Source: Isochrysis galbana (Eukaryota > Haptophyta > Isochrysidales > Isochrysidaceae). Taken from it: a stretch of DNA of 64,000 bases. The stretch covers positions 1 to 64,000 of the forward strand of contig CM030932.1 of NCBI GenBank assembly GCA_018136815.1, given 5' to 3'. This document shows, one piece after another, positions 32,644-42,136 of the stretch (its first letter is position 1; each line of letters opens with the position of its first letter). The notes under the pieces were generated by a model. That model saw only the letters and a program-made list of their open reading frames with translations, did no database searches and was not told where the DNA came from. The position numbers were made by a program, and so were the translations under genes.

Positions 32644-33510
32644 ATGTGGGCCAAGGTGAACGCGGCATCGGTGCACCAGGAGAACATGGTCAACCTGATG
32701 CAGGTTGACATGCTCCAGCTCGGCGTCCTGCAGACCCAGATGGACAACCTCTCCGTGCAGGCGACGCTCATCATTGGCTTCGCCCTCTCCATGTGGGCAG
32801 GAGAAACTCTCACGCCTCTGCTGGAGGACCACTCGCAGATGTGCATCTGGAAGTCGTGGTACCACCTCATCTTCGCCACATTCTTCTTCATCCTCGTCGC
32901 TGTCTGCATCTCGTGCTGCCTCATCATTGTCTCCATTGTGTCGTACATCAAGCAGGCCGCCCAGGAGGCCGCGCTCATCGTTTCGACTGGCGCAGCGGTG
33001 GCATGCACACGTTTTCACCTCAAGTCGCTGAACAAGCTCTTTGTTCTCGCATACACTACCTTCACCCTTTCCGCCGTCCTACTCATCATCCTCTACGTGG
33101 GGCTGCCCAAACGAATTGACACGTCGGAGGAGTGGCTCGAGCACCACCTGCATGCAGCTGAGGGTGGTGTAGAGAAGGAGGTTGAGGGCGTGGAGGAGCT
33201 CTTCGATGGATCCTTCAGTATAACGTGCATTGACCCGCGCTCTTCTTCGGACAACCGTGGCCGCAACCTCGCCGGTGCCCTCATCGCCTCAGCCAATGCT
33301 ATAGTCATCCTGAGCATGTCAGGCTGGGGCTTCTACCGCTTCAAGACAGTCCGCCGCTCGTACAAGCCACTAAACTTGCTCTCCTGGTACGTGACGCACC
33401 AGACGGAGCAGAAGAAGAAACACGAAGCGATTCAGGGGTTGCCGCAACACTCACGGCACAAGAAGCACATGGATGTGGAGGTGGACTCGACGGACACAAA
33501 TCTTAAGTGA
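32644..33510 (+). CDS. Orai-like four-helix channel protein
   Basis: A 288-residue single-exon protein starting ACCATGTGGG. Predicted helices: TM1 ~38-53 (VQATLIIGFALSMWAGE, acidic residue E54 at its end), TM2 ~72-100, TM3 ~131-153 and TM4 ~209-233. A long, acidic TM3-TM4 loop (~155-205) and a basic C-tail follow the Orai layout, in which the TM3-TM4 loop is extracellular and both termini cytosolic. If this is right it would form a store- or ligand-gated Ca2+ entry channel in a membrane. It is shorter than its divergent neighbour and lacks IQ and PH parts. Related families of small four-helix proteins are not excluded. Confidence 0.6.
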   Translation: MWAKVNAASVHQENMVNLMQVDMLQLGVLQTQMDNLSVQATLIIGFALSMWAGETLTPLLEDHSQMCIWKSWYHLIFATFFFILVAVCISCCLIIVSIVSYIKQAAQEAALIVSTGAAVACTRFHLKSLNKLFVLAYTTFTLSAVLLIILYVGLPKRIDTSEEWLEHHLHAAEGGVEKEVEGVEELFDGSFSITCIDPRSSSDNRGRNLAGALIASANAIVILSMSGWGFYRFKTVRRSYKPLNLLSWYVTHQTEQKKKHEAIQGLPQHSRHKKHMDVEVDSTDTNLK

Positions 33511-34100
33511 GCGCCAAACCTGCTAGGATATATAGGCGGCCGAGCAAGGGACCTTCAGGCGGAGCTTGAGGTTGAGGGCATCGAGATCACCATCGTGCAC
33601 GCGGCCTCTCAGAGGAAGTTGAAGCCAGACCAGGCTTGCTGTGCGACGGTGGCGTGTGAACCCACATGCCATTCTGCAAAGAGGCGTGCAGGTTACAAAG
33701 AGTTCGATGAGCCTCGCGCTACTGATGCATGGTGATTATTGGTCACATCCGGCGATGTCAAGAAGAAGTTAGAAAGGGACTGTCATTGTAAGCGTGTCTT
33801 TGCCTGTTCGCTGTTCCGACGGCTTGTTTACCAACAGGCTATTGGTGTAGATGGCCGTGTCGCAAGTGGACTATGCTTTGTGTAAGCATGTGCCGGCAAT
33901 CATTTCCTCCTTTTTTGTGATGCTTGTGCTTGTGGTGCCTACTCCTGTGGCGCACGTGCACAATTATGTGGGGAAACACTGAGAGGCTTGTAGCACAGCT
34001 TGGAGTGCGCAGCGTTCCCCCTCCCCCCTGGCGAGGCGGTAGGATTTCTTGCCTCCCCACTATTGCGGTGGTGCCCAGTGGTCGACCGACATTCAAACAC
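33511..34100. other. intergenic, no feature seen
   Basis: Downstream sequence of the Orai-like gene and spacer up to LINE debris. No gene, RNA or repeat is supported. Confidence 0.5.
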
Positions 34101-34465
34101 AACACGAGAGCAGAACTTGAACTTGCCAATAAATACGAACCCACGCACACCCCGACGAACGCACACATTAGACCTCTAAAAGGTGGCTGCAAAGGCTACA
34201 ATAAAGGATACGCACAAGCGTTCCAACCACCACTGCGCGTGTGCGTATGCGAGGAAGAAAAGGCCGCACGCCTCGAACGTCGAACACGAACAACGCAGGC
34301 GCACGGCGCCGCCAAAGAAGACGATTCAAGAGGCACCGAATCCGGACGCGCCGGAGCTTTGCAAGCCTTTCCCCAATGGGAAGTGTCCCATGAATATCAA
34401 GGGCAAGGCCTGCAACCGCGCGCACGATTACCCGGGCGCATGTGTCGCATCCAGAGTATTTTATA
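34100..34465 (+). pseudogene. LINE ORF fragment (cysteine/histidine region)
   Basis: Encodes GGCKGYNKGYA, RVCVCEEEKAARLERR and, in another frame, CKPFPNGKCPMNIKGKACNRAHDYPGAC. These correspond to the zinc-cluster region upstream of the endonuclease in LINE-A and LINE-B. At least one frameshift separates the parts and the rest of the element is missing. It is a third, diverged family member lying just upstream of LINE-B. Confidence 0.7.
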
Positions 34466-34768
34466 TACTCTATGCGGATGCGGTGTCTCCACCATGCGTT
34501 GTGTGAGAAAAATTGAGTGAATTTTGTTTTCACCAGTGAGTTGTCTCGAAGTCTCGAAGCTCCGCCGTATTGCACGCCGAATTTGTTTGGTTGTCCTTAC
34601 TTGTTTCGTTGGTTTGTTTGTGCGATGTTGCGTTAGTTTTCGGAGTTTTCTTGTTTCTTGTTGGTGAGTGAGTGATGTGGGGTGGTGTCACGTGTCCCCT
34701 CGTCGTGATGTAGCGCGCTCCCTCCCCCTCTCTCAAGACTTCTCAGAACTATTGTTATAGTTTTAGCG

Positions 34769-36348
34769 ATGGAGCGCGCGCCGACCGCTCCCACTCCCCA
34801 GCCCCCCGCCGCCACGACGCCCCAACGGGGCCGGGCCCCAAGCCGCCGGAGCCGAAGCGCTCGCAGGCCTCCGCACCGCCCGACCACGACGTCGAGATGG
34901 CGCCGCCTCCCTCGCCTCCCAGGCAGCCACAGAAGCAGGGAACAGGCAGGGCCCTGTTCCCTGCAGACCAGCAGACCCTGAGCCAGGCTCAGCCCACCAA
35001 TGCCGTGGCTCAGCCACCCACTCAAGGACTCCCCATGGGGTGTGGCAGCTCTGCTGCCACCCCCATGGAGGCAACTCCTACCACCTGTGCACCCCTCGGG
35101 GGCGGGCACATGACACAACAAACAATCCTTGGAGCTTTTGCTCCCTCCAACCAACAACCACATCAGCCGCCCAAGTCATACGCGCAAGCCGCACATGGAC
35201 ACAAGGGGAAGGAACCACTCAAGCAAGCCCAGCAACCACCAGCCCAACAGCCTCAGCCACAGTCGCGCAAGCGGGCCGACCCTCAATCGGATCCAAAGCC
35301 GACCTCAAACAGCACTACCCCATTCGCTTCCCCCCCTCCAGAGGAGGAAGAGGAGCCTGAAGACACCCCCTTTTTCATTCAGCTAGCTCAGCTAGCTGAG
35401 GACAAAAAGGACATTAAGAGTGAGGATGTAGCTACATTCATGAAGTTCCTACTCTCCAGGCTGGAAGGCCTAGATGCCACGCCAGACGGTATGGATAAGG
35501 GCCGAAAGGGCCCTTGGATTTTCTACGTCGACGACGATGCACACAATCAATTCAAGGCGGCCTACGGCGACAAACTCCAAACGGTGCTCTCGGGAGTCCC
35601 GCACGAATTTGGAGTCACCTATGGCGAGCTAGCCGATTCAGCGCCACGCAAGTCTAGCGCGGTCCGGTCCTCCCTCAAGGAGGTTGCCACGTACATCGTT
35701 TTCCGCATCTTCGACCCAGTTAAGGCGTACAAAACCAAGACTCGACACTTGGCTAGCGCACTGGAGCGTGAAGGCTTCCATGTCCTTAGGGGCAACCAAC
35801 AACGAGTCAAAACTACGATCGAAGGAATCACGAAAGTCGAGGCGGGTAAGCGCCCGATCTGGCACTTCTACGTATACACGGACACGACTGCCCTAGGCCA
35901 TCGATTCCCGAGGACCTTTCACGTGACCCTCGATGATGGGGAAAACTTCAATTTGGACTACGCGGTCCGCTCCTCGGTGGAATGCGTGACACCGGAAGGC
36001 GACATTGCCATTCACGGCGCCCCAAGGGGCTGTAAAGGATACGATAAGCCGTGGGCTATATCGTATCTACGCAAGAATCAAGTTAGTTTTCGCCAATGCA
36101 CGTGCGAGCAAGACAAAGCGAAAGCGGAGCAACGCAAACGCCAACGCGAAGTGAGCAACGCCATGGACTACAGGGCCCTTATGGGCCTTGGAGCGGCGGC
36201 ACCGTGCCGCCGATTCATGGCGGGCGAATGCAAGAACAATCGCATGAAAGGGCGGCAAATCGTCCAATGCTCTTCCAGCCACGACATCCCCGGATGTTGG
36301 GCAAAGGACCCCGCAACGGGCAAGCAACATTGTATGGTAAAATGCAAT
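34769..36348 (+). pseudogene. LINE-B ORF, N-terminal half
   Basis: Starts MERAPTAPTP at 34769. The family frame changes within about the first 30 codons (one frameshift) and then runs open from ~34815 to 36348. It contains a Pro/Gln-rich leader, a globular part (PFFIQLAQLAEDKKDIKSED, KGPWIFYVDDDAHNQF) aligned with the LINE-A region, and the Cys/His cluster (RQCTCEQDKAKAEQ, CRRFMAGECKNN, CSSSHDIPGCWAKD, CMVKCNL). After MVKCNL the match to LINEs stops and Copia-like sequence begins. Confidence 0.8.
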
Positions 36349-36489
36349 CTTGAACCTTCTCCGTTGTGGAAAGTCTGACCTTCCAATTCGTAGTCGCCGT
36401 CGCCTGATTTGCCGCCGCGTATCTCGATCCATGGACTCGCTATCGATAAATTCAAAGCGCGGCTCGTCGCAGATGGCAATACCCAACGA
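36349..36489 (+). pseudogene. Copia-like RT fossil, left flank of LINE-A2
   Basis: Sequence just left of LINE-A2 encodes, in plus orientation, a stretch characteristic of the start of Copia (Ty1) reverse transcriptase (KFKARLVADGN). The continuation is on the other side of LINE-A2 at 39209-39329. A fossil fragment only; the exact left border is uncertain. Confidence 0.6.
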
Positions 36490-39192
36490 AAAAAAAAAAC
36501 CTTTTAATAATCTCGCCTCGCACGTGGCACTGGGTCGCATATCCGTAGCCACGCCCATTCCCCTTCCTCTCCCTCACTTCCCGCCTTGCGGCAACTCCCC
36601 TCGTGCTCTACTTAGGGGCTCGGGTCCTGCGGGGGTCACGGGTTGGGCGGCGTGCGCCTGCCCTCAGCGGTGCATGCACGCCTTCCTCCTACGCCGCTGA
36701 GTGACATGCATATCCTGGATGCTTTTCGGTCTGCGGCGTTATCTATGTCGTGTTTTTGCTCGTGCCATGGCTACTGACTACCCCGTGTCTTTGCCTCCGA
36801 TTGTATGAGAGCGTTTCGCTACTTCAGGCGAGCCTCTCGGCAAGGTCGAGCGCCTGTGCCACGAGGCTAAAATTCTCGCCCAATTGTAGTCTGCCTTTCT
36901 CCTTCACAATAAACGCGGGGGCGCTGTGTTCAATCGGTTGTTTAAGTTTTGGTTTCCTTCCTTGGGCGGCCTTGCGAGTGCGCATGTGGCTGTGAGAGCC
37001 CGGTATAGCGAGCCCTCTCACCAAGGTGGTAAACCTCACTAGTGTGGCTTCTAGGGTTGGTATGTAATGAAACTCGTACGACTCGAATTCGACTCTGTAG
37101 AAGTCTCTGAGTATATACTTCCACGCTAGTATATATAGCGTCTTTAGGCTGTCGGGGGTGCTCTTGCCAGGGTACGCGAAGAGTCTATCTTTGATTTGTT
37201 GTACGTGCGACCTTCCGGGGCTAGGCGTGTAGTTGGTGATGGCGTCTATAGTTTCGAATATGTTTTTTGTCTCGGGGCACCACGCTAGGTGGCACGAGTC
37301 TTCTCTGTGGCGGCGGCAAAATCTGCACGTTCCCGTTGGGCTTTCCGCGAATCTGTTTCTCGTGCCTATTCTCCTGTGCGTAATGTGTTTGAAGTGCATG
37401 TGTTTGTCGACGTGTTTCAGCAGTGGCAGCGTGTATAGTTTGGCCACATGTTTCCATTCTTCGCTCGTGATGTTTAGTCTCTTTTCCCATGCGGTTTTCG
37501 CCGCTTGTGGGTCGTTTTTCCGGGCTTTCTTGAGCATTGCTTTGGTGATGTCTGAGACCGTGATCGCATCTAGCGCGATTTTACCTTTTTTTATGGCGTA
37601 TTCGTCCGCTAGGGGGTATTCCATAAACCTCGGACCCTTGAGGCCGCCCTCCCATCTTGCGGGAGGGTGGTAGAGTTGGACCTCTTCTGTTTCCACTACG
37701 CTTCCGGTATCGGCTATCTCCCCTAGGTAGTCGGTATCGGCCTGTAGCCAGATGTTGTTGAATCTACTGACGTATTTGTCTCCTTCTGAGACTCTGATTT
37801 CCCTTACTTGTGTCGCGTCTTCTAACCCTCGGGGTGAAGTGCCGCTGCTTTCGGCTTTGTCCCCTCCGGTGTCCGGTGGCGAGCGCTCTCTCGCCCGCCC
37901 TAGTATGGATTTCGCGTGTCTGACTACCTCGTCCCATGTCTCAAGGAATTCTTTTTTGTGGACTGTGCGGCCTTCGTGTATGAAGGCTTCCGGTAAGTGT
38001 TCCACATATGCAGAGCAATCTTCTTCGCTGTAGGGCGTTGTAAATTCGCCGTCTTTGAACACGTTGTGCACCACATTTGTGTTTAATGTTTCCCATAGGC
38101 GTGCCCACGGAGCCTTTATCGCGGGAGGGGGGATGTGCGGATTGTGCCATAGGGGTTGTGAAAGCGCGCCTTCCCGCGTAAGGAACGAGGGTTGCACGTC
38201 GAGGTCCCTGAAATTCGTGAGGGCCTCTTTCCAGAAGGTTGGTAGTGCCGGGTTTCCCCTAATGCTGCCCGTCAGCGTTTTCGTCGGGACCGTGGAGAGG
38301 ACAACGCCTCTCCCGAGTCCGGTCCGGCAGAACCAAGCATCCAGCCCGTGTTTCCATATCGCTTTTCTTGCGTTTAGATAGTTTAGGATCCACTTGGCCT
38401 GGAGGGCTTTTACGTGGTACGGCCAGTGTAAGAGCCCTAGCCCTAGTGTCCTAGTTGCGCTTCTATCGTGTGTTGTTGCGTAGTGGGGGTGCTTGATCCA
38501 TTTTTGTTGCTTGTCGGTGTGCGGGCTTGTCCAGAGAACCGTGTCCGCCGCTCTTTGCACGCGGGTGTGGAACCATTTTGGGGCGGCCAACGTCTGTAGC
38601 CAATACCTAGGCATTCCATATATTATAAAGTTTACCACGTTCGCTTTTCCAAATATGGTCATATGTTTAGTGGCCGGCGCCAGGCTGGACACTTTATCAT
38701 CTATCCTGTCCGCCATCTTTGTCCAAAAGGGCCTGAGCGCCTCCGGCGCGCCCAGCGGGACGCCTAGAATGGTTAGGTATTCGGCTTCCTGTATCCAATT
38801 AAATCTTCTCATATCCCACGGGGGTCTACGACTTCGCTGAGACCCCATTCTCAGTCCTTGGAATTTGTTTTCATTAGTTTTGCCTCCTGTCGCTGACTCG
38901 TATAGTTTCACCCACTGTAAGGCTTTTTTTATGCTTTTATAGTCTCGGGCTATCAGTGCCGTGTCATCGGCGAACTGGCTCACTTTCAGGTTGTAACCGT
39001 TCAGGTCGACGCCACATATGTCTTCGTCCCCATTGATGGCTCGAGTAAGTGCTTCCGCGGTAAGGAGGAAAGTAAGCGGCGAGAGCGGGCAGCCTTGCGG
39101 CATGCCGCTCCCGACGGTGAAGGGGTAGCTTCTACCGCCGTTGGTCTTAATTGTGCGTATCGGCCTGGCGTTTTCGCTCGTGAGCGCTTTCG
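36490..39192 (-). mobile_element. LINE-A2, young 5'-truncated copy
   Basis: 2.7 kb of LINE-A 3' half in minus orientation, flanked by an exact 16-bp target duplication TGGCAATACCCAACGA (36474-36489 and 39193-39208). It is nearly identical to 21356-24060 of LINE-A1; I noticed one substitution (A at 38298 against G at 23163) and one extra G near 38122. 5' truncation and the target duplication are the hallmarks of target-primed reverse transcription. It inserted into a Copia fragment. Confidence 0.95.
36824..39192 (-). CDS. LINE-A2 ORF (RT C-terminal half to stop), uninterrupted
   Basis: A ~790-codon frame from the RT palm (GMPQGCPLSPLTFLLTAEAL, SQFADDTAL) through the thumb, the zinc cluster CRFCRRHREDSCHLAWCPE and the terminal LDLAERLA. 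It reads through the G-run that shifts the frame in LINE-A1. It has no start of its own because the copy is 5'-truncated, so it should not make protein. Confidence 0.9.
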
Positions 39193-39329
39193 TGGCAATA
39201 CCCAACGATTCGGTGTCGATTTTGACCGCATCTTCTCATCTGTCGTCAAATCTGTCACCATCCGTGTCGTACTTGCCATAGCCGCGTCCCGGGATTACAA
39301 CCTCACCTCCATCGATGTCCGACAAGCTT
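39193..39329 (+). pseudogene. Copia-like RT fossil, right flank of LINE-A2
   Basis: After the second copy of the target duplication the sequence continues with Copia RT features in plus orientation (SSVVKSVTIRVVLAIAA, LTSIDVRQA). It runs into the assembly gap. Confidence 0.65.
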
Positions 39330-39429
39330 NNNNNNNNNNNNNNNNNNNNNNNNNNNNNNNNNNNNNNNNNNNNNNNNNNNNNNNNNNNNNNNNNNNNNNN
39401 NNNNNNNNNNNNNNNNNNNNNNNNNNNNN
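39330..39429. other. assembly gap (100 N)
   Basis: Placeholder gap inside nested transposons. The remainder of the Copia element and the middle of LINE-B may be collapsed here. Confidence 0.99.
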
Positions 39430-39430
39430 A

Positions 39431-40077
39431 TCACGAAAGATGAATGGATACATATAGCTAGACTATATGCAATGCCGCTGCTAAAACACACGGACAAGCA
39501 CCTGCACTTCAAGCATATTACTCATAGGAGGATCGGCACTAGGAACAGATTCCCAAATAGCCTAACGACTAAATGTAGACTATGCCGCGACCACAGAGAG
39601 GGATCGTGTCATCTAGCATGGTGCCCCGAGACTAAAAAGATATTCGAAACTATAGACGCCCTGACAAAGCACACGCCTCCTCCTAAGAGATCGAGTGCGC
39701 AAAAAATCAAAGACAGACTCTTCGCATACCCCGGCATGACCACCCCCGACAGCCTCAAAGCGCTCTATATAATTGCATGGAAATACATAATAAAAGACTT
39801 TTATAGAGTTGACTTCGAGGCGTACAACTACCACTATATACCAGTCCTTGAAGCCACTCTAATAAGGTTTGCCACCTTAGTTCGAGGCAAGACCTCACCA
39901 GACCCCCACAACTCCATGCGTATATATAAGGCCGCCCAGGGCAGAAAACCGAAGATCAAAAAAACGACAGAACTCAGCACCCCTATATTTGTCGAAGACG
40001 AGAAAGGCAGGCTACACCTCAGCGAGGAATTCGGCCTCGTAGCGAAAGCTCTCGGCTTAGCCGAGAGACTCGCATGA
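39431..40077 (+). pseudogene. LINE-B ORF, C-terminal part
   Basis: Open to the gap on the left and ending LGLAERLA with a TGA at 40075. It contains the conserved LINE C-terminus: PLLKHTDKHLHFKHITHRR, the zinc cluster CRLCRDHREGSCHLAWCPE and DRLFAYPGMTTPDSLKALY. It is clearly diverged from LINE-A (many substitutions), so LINE-B is an older or separate family. It is followed by a 340-bp 3' UTR. Confidence 0.85.
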
Positions 40078-40283
40078 AGCGACGCGTCACCCCGCTCAGA
40101 CCGACAGCTCGGATGGACGACCGTCCATGACCACGGACACGCTGAGCGAACGCTCGTACGCATTTATATGAAGACGCCCGGCAACAACTACTGTATAGAC
40201 AGGTCACCCATCAAAACAGGAGGAAGGAGAGAACCTACCGATGGGGACAGGTGCACCCCGCCTAGCTCGAAACCCCCGCACGA

Positions 40284-40416
40284 CCCGGGCCCCTAAGTAG
40301 AGCACGAGGGGAGTTGCCGCAAGGCAGGGAGTGGGGGAGTGGGTAGAAAAAGGGCGAGGCTTCGTGAGCGACTTCCAGTGCCACGAGCGAGGCGAGAATA
40401 TTAAAAGGTTTTTTTT
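40284..40416 (+). repeat. conserved LINE 3' tail (LINE-B)
   Basis: AGTAGAGCACGAGGGGAG, TTGCCGCAAGGC, GAGCGAGGCGAGAATATTAAAAGG and eight Ts. The same succession closes LINE-A1, LINE-A2 and LINE-D and the headless fragments at 431-560 and 49255-49345. Confidence 0.85.
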
Positions 40417-40593
40417 CTTTTATCAGCTGGTGGCTGATTTCAAGAGCCGCGCCATGGATGCCGCAAAACGTGCTGAGATCGTCCACCTTCACCTTCTCAA
40501 GAACTGGGACGTTCTCAACGCCAAGCAGCCAAGCAGCGTCTCTACGGGGGGGGGGGCAACCACAACTGTTGGAAGAGCAAGTACGAGTTCGCG

Positions 40594-40778
40594 CCCTACA
40601 TGGGAGATACGGCCCACGAGTCCCCGAGATACGGTAGATACGGTTGTATCTCGGCTTCCTTCTAGATACAGTAGATACGGAATAGGGGCACAGGCGCCAG
40701 TCGGCGCTCCAGATACGGTAGATACGGCTGTATCTAACCCGTCCCCCGGATACGGTATCCTGTATCTCCCAAGTAGGG
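40594..40778. mobile_element. MITE-1 copy a, 185 bp
   Basis: Terminal inverted repeats CCCTACATGGGAGATAC and, on the other side, GTATCTCCCAAGTAGGG, with flanking TTCGCG at 40588-40593 and 40779-40784. The body is made of AGATACGGTAGATACGGCTG-like palindromic units. A second copy is at 52376-52593. It is non-autonomous and no transposase source is seen. Confidence 0.8.
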
Positions 40779-40832
40779 TTCGCGCACACGCTGGCCGACA
40801 AGCCAGCAACTCTCCTCTCCAAGGCCACTGCC

Positions 40833-41693
40833 TAGGCCCAGGCCAGAATATGTAGTTTGGCCAACCCAAATATGTAGCATTTATATGTAGAAAATATGTA
40901 GAGATCTGTAGCAAGGCATCCAAATAGGTGCCCAAATATGCGGCAAATATGTAGATATGTTGATAAAAAATTTGCAAACACAAAATACAAAATACCAATC
41001 AATAACCTAGGAGAGGGTCTAGGGGCAGAGTGTGCAATCAATGCATGTGTAAAGCTCGCCGAAAAGGGTGCCGGCGCCGAGGGCGATGATGACGCCTGAG
41101 CCCAAGTGTGTGTGCACGATCTTGTCGCCCACCTTGAAGTCGTCGGCGTAGTCGTCGGCGTAGTCGTCGAGCTCTGACTGAGGGCACTGAGGACTCGCAC
41201 TCGTTGCTTGCGTCGAAGCGCGCGATGGCGATGGGATCGTTGTCGTTGCGCTCGGTGCACTCGCCGTTCATGGCCATGTGGTTCGTGAGTAGAGAAAGAG
41301 GGGGAGGGCGGGGAGTGAGGAGGGAGAGAGCGGAGAGCGAGCACGACACCGGGTTGATCGCTTGATTGATCGTCAGAAATATTCACTTAAAAAGCGTTCT
41401 TTTATACGTCACCAGTTGTCGGCTTGCTTTGCACTACGCTGCGCGCCTCGCGCCTCCGCCGCGTCTCGCGCCAAGAGATGCCTCGCGCTAAAATCACTTG
41501 CGTGGCAGAGTGCAATATGAATATAAATAGCTGAATAGCATGAAATATGTGCCCAAATATGTAGTACAGATGGTCTATAACCGTACATATGTTGGGGGAG
41601 GGCAATTTGGGCACCCAAATATGTCGCAGATTGTAAGGCCAAAAATCTGCCCAAATGTGTAGAAAAATCTTTAAATATTCTGGCCTGGGCCTA
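40833..41693. mobile_element. hAT-type element 2, 861 bp, with internal gene fragment
   Basis: Terminal inverted repeats TAGGCCCAGGCCAGAATAT / ATATTCTGGCCTGGGCCTA are flanked by an exact 8-bp duplication CCACTGCC (40825-40832 and 41694-41701), the hAT signature. ATATGTAG-like motifs are dense near both ends (40850-40965 and 41560-41665) and may be transposase-binding subterminal repeats. No transposase is encoded. A protein-like stretch inside is listed separately. Confidence 0.85.
41012..41275 (-). pseudogene. protein-like fragment inside hAT element 2
   Basis: Minus-strand frames encode MAMNGECTERNDNDPIAIA and, in another frame, ELDDYADDYADDFKVGDKIV followed by HTHLGSGVIIALGAG and a stop. 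Composition is like host coding sequence rather than repeat. It could be a captured gene piece, with an unseen intron or a frameshift between the parts. I cannot name the protein. Confidence 0.35.
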
Positions 41694-42136
41694 CCACTGC
41701 CCCTGGCAAGCACGTCGTGGTGTACGAGGAAGGCTTCGACGCAGTACGCAGTGAAGGCGGTCCACGAGAATGGTGAGTGCCCCCCCCCCCCACCCGCCTC
41801 CCCTGTCCCCTGCCCCTCTGCCCCTCACACCTGACGCCCTCTTCCTTGCCTGTCCTGGGTAGAGTTGCATGCGAAGGATGTGCAGCTGTACAAGGCCAAG
41901 GCCGCGGCAGAAGCGTACGGCGACTCAGTCACGCGCAACATGTGCCTCGCCCTTGTCAAGTGCTGCCCTGTGTGCGTGTCGGCGCGAGTGCGGAAGGCAA
42001 AAGCCGCGGGGCACAGACCAATCATCACACACGGCTTCAACTCAAGGGGACAGGTCTCCTTCCTTTCACAGGAAGAAACAGAATTCACAGAGAGAGAAAA
42101 GATACCGCCCCCCCCCCCTCTCCCGCCCCGCCCCGT

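Larger units (their letters stand above)
34735..40416 (+). mobile_element. LINE-B, interrupted by a Copia fragment and LINE-A2
   Basis: The N-terminal half of a LINE ORF is at 34769-36348 and the matching C-terminus plus 3' UTR at 39431-40416, both on the plus strand. Between them lie a Copia-like fragment, LINE-A2 and an assembly gap. The start resembles LINE-A (GCGATGGAGCGCGCG) and the tail ends AATATTAAAAGG plus oligo-T at 40416. The endonuclease and RT region is absent from the window, either replaced or lost in the gap. The 5' border is approximate. Confidence 0.8.
40434..42056 (+). pseudogene. integrase-related transposon fossil, split by a MITE and a hAT element
   Basis: Pieces at 40434-40593, 40779-40832, 41694-41771 and ~41852-42056 read on the plus strand. 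The last carries VTRNMCLALVKCCPVCVSAR and RPIITHGFNSRGQ, which resemble the zinc-binding part in front of DDE integrases in KRBA2/SCAND3-type genes and Ginger- or Gypsy-derived elements. The exact family is uncertain and the element is broken. It ends ~80 bp before the NUDIX-MoaE start codon. Confidence 0.45.
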
